Positions 61,441 to 64,000 of a stretch of 64,000 nucleotides of DNA are shown one piece after another. Within the stretch, counting starts at the first letter, position 1, and each line of letters starts with the position of its first letter. The stretch is from Camellia lanceoleosa. Lineage: Eukaryota > Streptophyta > Magnoliopsida > Ericales > Theaceae. Below the pieces are notes generated by a model. The model had not been told where the DNA came from. It was given only the letters and a program-made list of their open reading frames with translations, and did no database searches. The stretch spans positions 162,561,040 through 162,625,039 of the forward strand of contig CM045758.1 of the NCBI GenBank assembly GCA_025200525.1, in the 5' to 3' direction. A program made the translations under genes and the position numbers.

Positions 61441-61750
61441 TCCGGGCTAAGCAATTAAAGAACAAGATCGACTATTGCAGTTGTGTTCTATATTGCGAAA
61501 AATGAAACGGGGAAGAGTATACCTCGGAAGCGCCGTAAGACAGATGTGACTCTGGCTCACGCAGTAGAAGCTCTGGTGGCACGCCCCTGGCAAAACTCCT
61601 GAACTGGCGAAGTCCGTCGGAAGGCAACACGTGAATTGCTGGCCTGTAGGTCGCTGGGTCGAACGGTCGAATGCTCAAAGGCAAGAGCTCGGCCTCGAGA
61701 TCCATATCCTGCTCCGGGGGAGCCCCACCCTCTGGAAGATCATCTGCCAT

Positions 61751-63157
61751 GTCGAGAAGGGTGCGAAAATGGCCGGAAGTGTGAAAACCGGGCGAGAATG
61801 TGAAAAGTCAACTAAAAAGTCTACCCTGAGAGAGTGAAAAATGGACAGAAAGCTCGGAGTGCGAAAAAGGCACGAGGATCAAGGAAAACTTGGGGGAAAC
61901 AAACCCCGAGTGGTGGAAATCGAAAAAAATGCACCGAAACAGAGATTTGTTCGGTTCAAAACGTGCAAAACGCGAAGGATTTCGTGAATCGAACGATGAA
62001 AAGGGCTCTAAAACCAAGGAAAAACCCGGATCGAAGGCGAGGAAATGACCTAGAGAGAAGGGGGAGCTAGGGTAAAGTGAGAAATAAGGGCTAAAAGCCC
62101 TATATTTAAAGACCCATGGCCAAAAGGATAAAACTGCCCCGAACAGGCATTTTTGGCCGGTCGGCTACATTGTTGGCCGATCGGCCAAAAAGTTGGCCGA
62201 TGGCCTTATTTTGTGGTCGGTGGATGGCCAATGGACTCCCCTGGTGGTCGGTGCACCTCCTACACCCTTTTTTGGGTCAGATATGTGGTTTGGGACCTTC
62301 TTTGCTCAACACAGTGCAAGAGAGTGCATTTTTGAAGCTTAACCGGTCTTCGTTTTTGACCTCGGACCATGTCTTCTGTGCGTGGTACTTGATACGTATG
62401 CAGTGTATCCTTTTGGTATCCTTTTTGTCTCTTGCGAGATTCGGAAGTTGCTCCACATGCGTTACATTACAACGTTTTGTCGTGAACTCGCGTGGTTTAT
62501 ACGTCGTTTCACTGACATCGTTATGCATATGTTTTATGCGTTGGTGTGCATGCCATGCTTGCATTGTTATGCATCTTCTTTAGGTAACATTGTCATGCGC
62601 ACCTCACATGCATTGTCATGCACTCCTACTCGCGTTATTATGTATGTATGTTATGCGTTGTCACGCATGCCACACTTGCATTGTCATGCAAGTTTCTCAT
62701 TTTGCATTATCATGCATTTTCACCCACATTATTACACACTTTCAACAACATGCATTGTCATGCATCTTTCATTCGCATTATCATGCATTTTGAACCATGT
62801 GTATTGTCGTACATTTCCATATATTGCATTGTACATAACATTACATTCCATTGCACATAGAATGTATATATTGCATTGTAGTTTGCATGCATTTGCTGCA
62901 TATCCATCTATGGCTTGCGTCTTTCCATGTTGAGCTTTGTTTGGTATGTGCCCATACTTTTCACATTGAAGCACGGTTTTGATATTATGTGTACGCACCT
63001 AGTATTGAGGGTGACGGCACCGTTTCCGTGTTAGACGTGGTTTGTTTGTGTCCATGCTTTTCCTAGGCAAGATATGTTTCGGCCGCACGCCTTATCCATT
63101 CCATCCATTGCATACAGAATATAGGTTGCATTGTCTTGCATCCTCCCGTCCTCCCAC
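61751..63157. other. Upstream region of the PMD gene with LTR-like repeats
   Basis: 61751-62100 would be the 5' UTR of the PMD gene. 62145-62260 is rich in GGCCGAT/GGCCGGT words, including the palindrome TTGGCCGATCGGCCAA. 62510-62790 repeats GCATTGTCATGCA-like words every 20-30 bp, as does 51330-51620 in the large LTR. No gene supported; probably LTR-derived sequence. Confidence 0.45.
62101..62110 (-). promoter_or_regulatory. Candidate TATA box of the antisense PMD gene
   Basis: The - strand reads TTTAAATATA, 351 bp upstream of the PMD start codon, within the AT-poor repeat zone. Plausible but untested. Confidence 0.35.
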
Positions 63158-63330
63158 GATGAGTATATCATTCACATAAAGACATACTATAACATAACAT
63201 TTATTTGTGTTTTTAATATAAACACATTTGTCACATTCATTAATCTTAAATCCATTTGACATCATTGTCTTGTCAAATTTTTCATGTCATTACTTCGGCG
63301 CTTATTTTAAACCATATAACGATTTGAGAA
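63158..63330 (-). pseudogene. Ty1/copia reverse transcriptase fragment
   Basis: It matches 43545-43690 of the second copia element in the same orientation: ATGAGTATATCATTCACATAAA (VDD-type active-site region), ACACATTTGTCACATTCATT, AATCTTAAATCC and TCTTGTCAAATTTTTCATG. The active-site region reads as YVND. It breaks off on both sides, so it is a stray scrap of about 170 bp. Confidence 0.7.
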
Positions 63331-63403
63331 ATGTTTGGGACTCCCTTTTTTGGGGGTTTCATGATCGCCAATTTAATCTTGGCTCTTAATGTGTGTGTGG
63401 GGT

Positions 63404-64000
63404 TGTAACATGCCTGGGGGGGTACCCGCGCGCGTTAAACAGTTCGGACTCCCGAGATCTCTTTGATCTAGTCTCACGAGTGCAATGTGAAACGTAGATG
63501 AGAGTCCAGATTTGGCAACTTTTATTAAAAATCCATTTTATTGCAATTTTGTCAAAAATGGACTGCGTTATTAGATCTCAGAGTCGCCACCTAATATTTT
63601 GGGAAATTAGGAAACCCATGACTCGGTGTCAAGACCACTGTTCGTCGTAACCAAGGATGCTTGGCTCGGAACCTTAGGTATGAGAGGGGAAGGTCAATAA
63701 TGAGCACCCCCGCTCACCCGATCAAAAGATCGGCCTCTACTAAACCATGATATGACTTTTTATTTTCTTTTATATGTTCATATTCTGATTATTGAATAAA
63801 TCCTAAAATTTACTAGGTGAAGCATACAAGTATAGACTAGTTTGCTCAAATTGGAACAATTCAATTTCATGTTTGTTTTTCGAAAAGGGTTTGAATTTTC
63901 CACTTGACAAAGTGGCTTAAAGTTTGTGGATTTGCCACTGCAAAGTGGGCTTAAAACGTACATTTATTGAATTATTCCAATTCAAACAACAAGCCTTCAT
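63404..64000 (-). repeat. Antisense 3' end of an LTR related to the large LTRs
   Basis: On the - strand it matches the last kilobase of 7210-11592 and 49374-53309. Shared blocks are AGTAGAGGCCGATCTTTTGA, GAGCGGGGGTGC, ACCTTCCCC, GTTTCCTAATTTCCC and GGTGGCGACTCTGAGAT. It ends near TGTTACA at 63404, where the other copies end CTACA/CCACA. It is clearly diverged from both, so it is a different subfamily, and it runs off the right edge. Confidence 0.7.

Larger units (their letters stand above)
58434..61750 (-). pseudogene. Plant mobile domain (MAIN/MAIL1-like) gene, six exons, multiple stops
   Basis: Reverse-strand exons: 61750-61523 (MADDLPEGGAPP, SIRPFDPATY), 61002-60355, 60009-59848, 59761 to about 59205, 59113 to about 59030, and about 58732-58434. 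Acceptors and donors are AG/GT and the first three junctions are in phase. Exon 2 holds the PMD core: GWYMELPDAVRRI, LVEKWWDTTDSFHFSATGDI, TMTPFDFSMLTGI and the DYDWGGTSLATLYGYM block. Exon 3 has WVYAYFPRLAP. The C-terminus is acidic and ends with a SRKRARID nuclear-type basic patch. Exon 2 has four in-frame stops and exon 4 at least three, plus a frameshift. PMD proteins (MAIN, MAIL1) act in nuclear gene and transposon silencing, and PMDs are also known from transposons. Lying antisense inside a retroelement, this is likely a transposon-borne PMD. Confidence 0.8.
53310..63403 (+). mobile_element. Internal region of the large-LTR element, gag remnant and antisense PMD gene, no pol seen
   Basis: Leader at about 53333-54078, gag remnants at 54079-55101, non-coding spacer at 55102-58433, antisense plant mobile domain gene at 58434-61750 and a repeat-rich stretch to 63157. 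No protease, reverse transcriptase or integrase motif was found on either strand. The 3' LTR is not in the window. Assignment of everything to one element is inference: no internal boundary or TSD separates the pieces before 63158. Confidence 0.55.

Noticed and set aside
62382..62933. 183-aa frame rich in Cys/His (HCHASF-like repeats), resembling a metal-binding protein
   Set aside because: Produced by the repeated GCATTGTCATGCA word; neighbouring frames show the same pattern.

Overview
The window is nuclear DNA of a flowering plant, probably a eudicot. It holds one intact host gene with eleven short exons, one dying specialised-metabolism gene, AT-rich intergenic DNA, and plant-specific transposons: Tat-type Ty3/gypsy elements with a second RNase H and an antisense accessory gene, Ty1/copia elements, 9-bp-TSD foldback MITEs, a tRNA-type SINE and a Tourist-like MITE. 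There are no bacterial or organellar features, and I found no tRNA, rRNA or CRISPR.

Layout. 1-11646 is the 3' part of a Tat-type Ty3/gypsy element on the + strand: RNase H, second RNase H, integrase, a 62-bp minisatellite, an antisense gene remnant and the 3' LTR. That LTR is split by a nested 4.38-kb solo LTR (7210-11592, TSD GAGTG). 11647-18656 is gene-free and AT-rich, with a two-headed SINE (12633-12977) and two foldback MITEs (15171-15594, 15852-16260). 18657-30880 is a complete beta-1,3-galactosyltransferase gene (GT31, + strand, 11 exons, 394 aa by my splicing). Its intron 5 carries a 6.3-kb copia element (21766-28040), itself hit by further insertions, and intron 7 carries a 171-bp MITE. 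31547-33989 is the 3' half of a eugenol/isoeugenol synthase-like gene on the - strand. It is a pseudogene, cut by a young Tat-family deletion derivative (33990-39204, TSD ATTAT, 1096-bp LTRs almost identical). 40847-47836 is a foldback MITE split by a second copia element (41445-47790).

From 48529 a Tat-family LTR is split by a large element starting at 49374. This element has a 3.9-kb LTR, a primer-binding site, gag remnants, no visible pol, and an antisense, stop-riddled plant mobile domain (PMD) gene (58434-61750) whose introns are filled with short repeats. The right edge holds an LTR-like repeat zone, a copia reverse-transcriptase scrap (63158-63330) and an antisense LTR end related to the large LTRs (63404-64000).

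How the parts relate. The galactosyltransferase probably acts alone in Golgi glycan synthesis. The eugenol-synthase-like gene converges on it, about 670 bp apart, but is dead. Everything else is best read as layered transposon insertions, most of which can be ordered by nesting and by target-site duplications visible in the sequence. The most unusual item is the large-LTR, apparently pol-less element carrying an antisense PMD gene.
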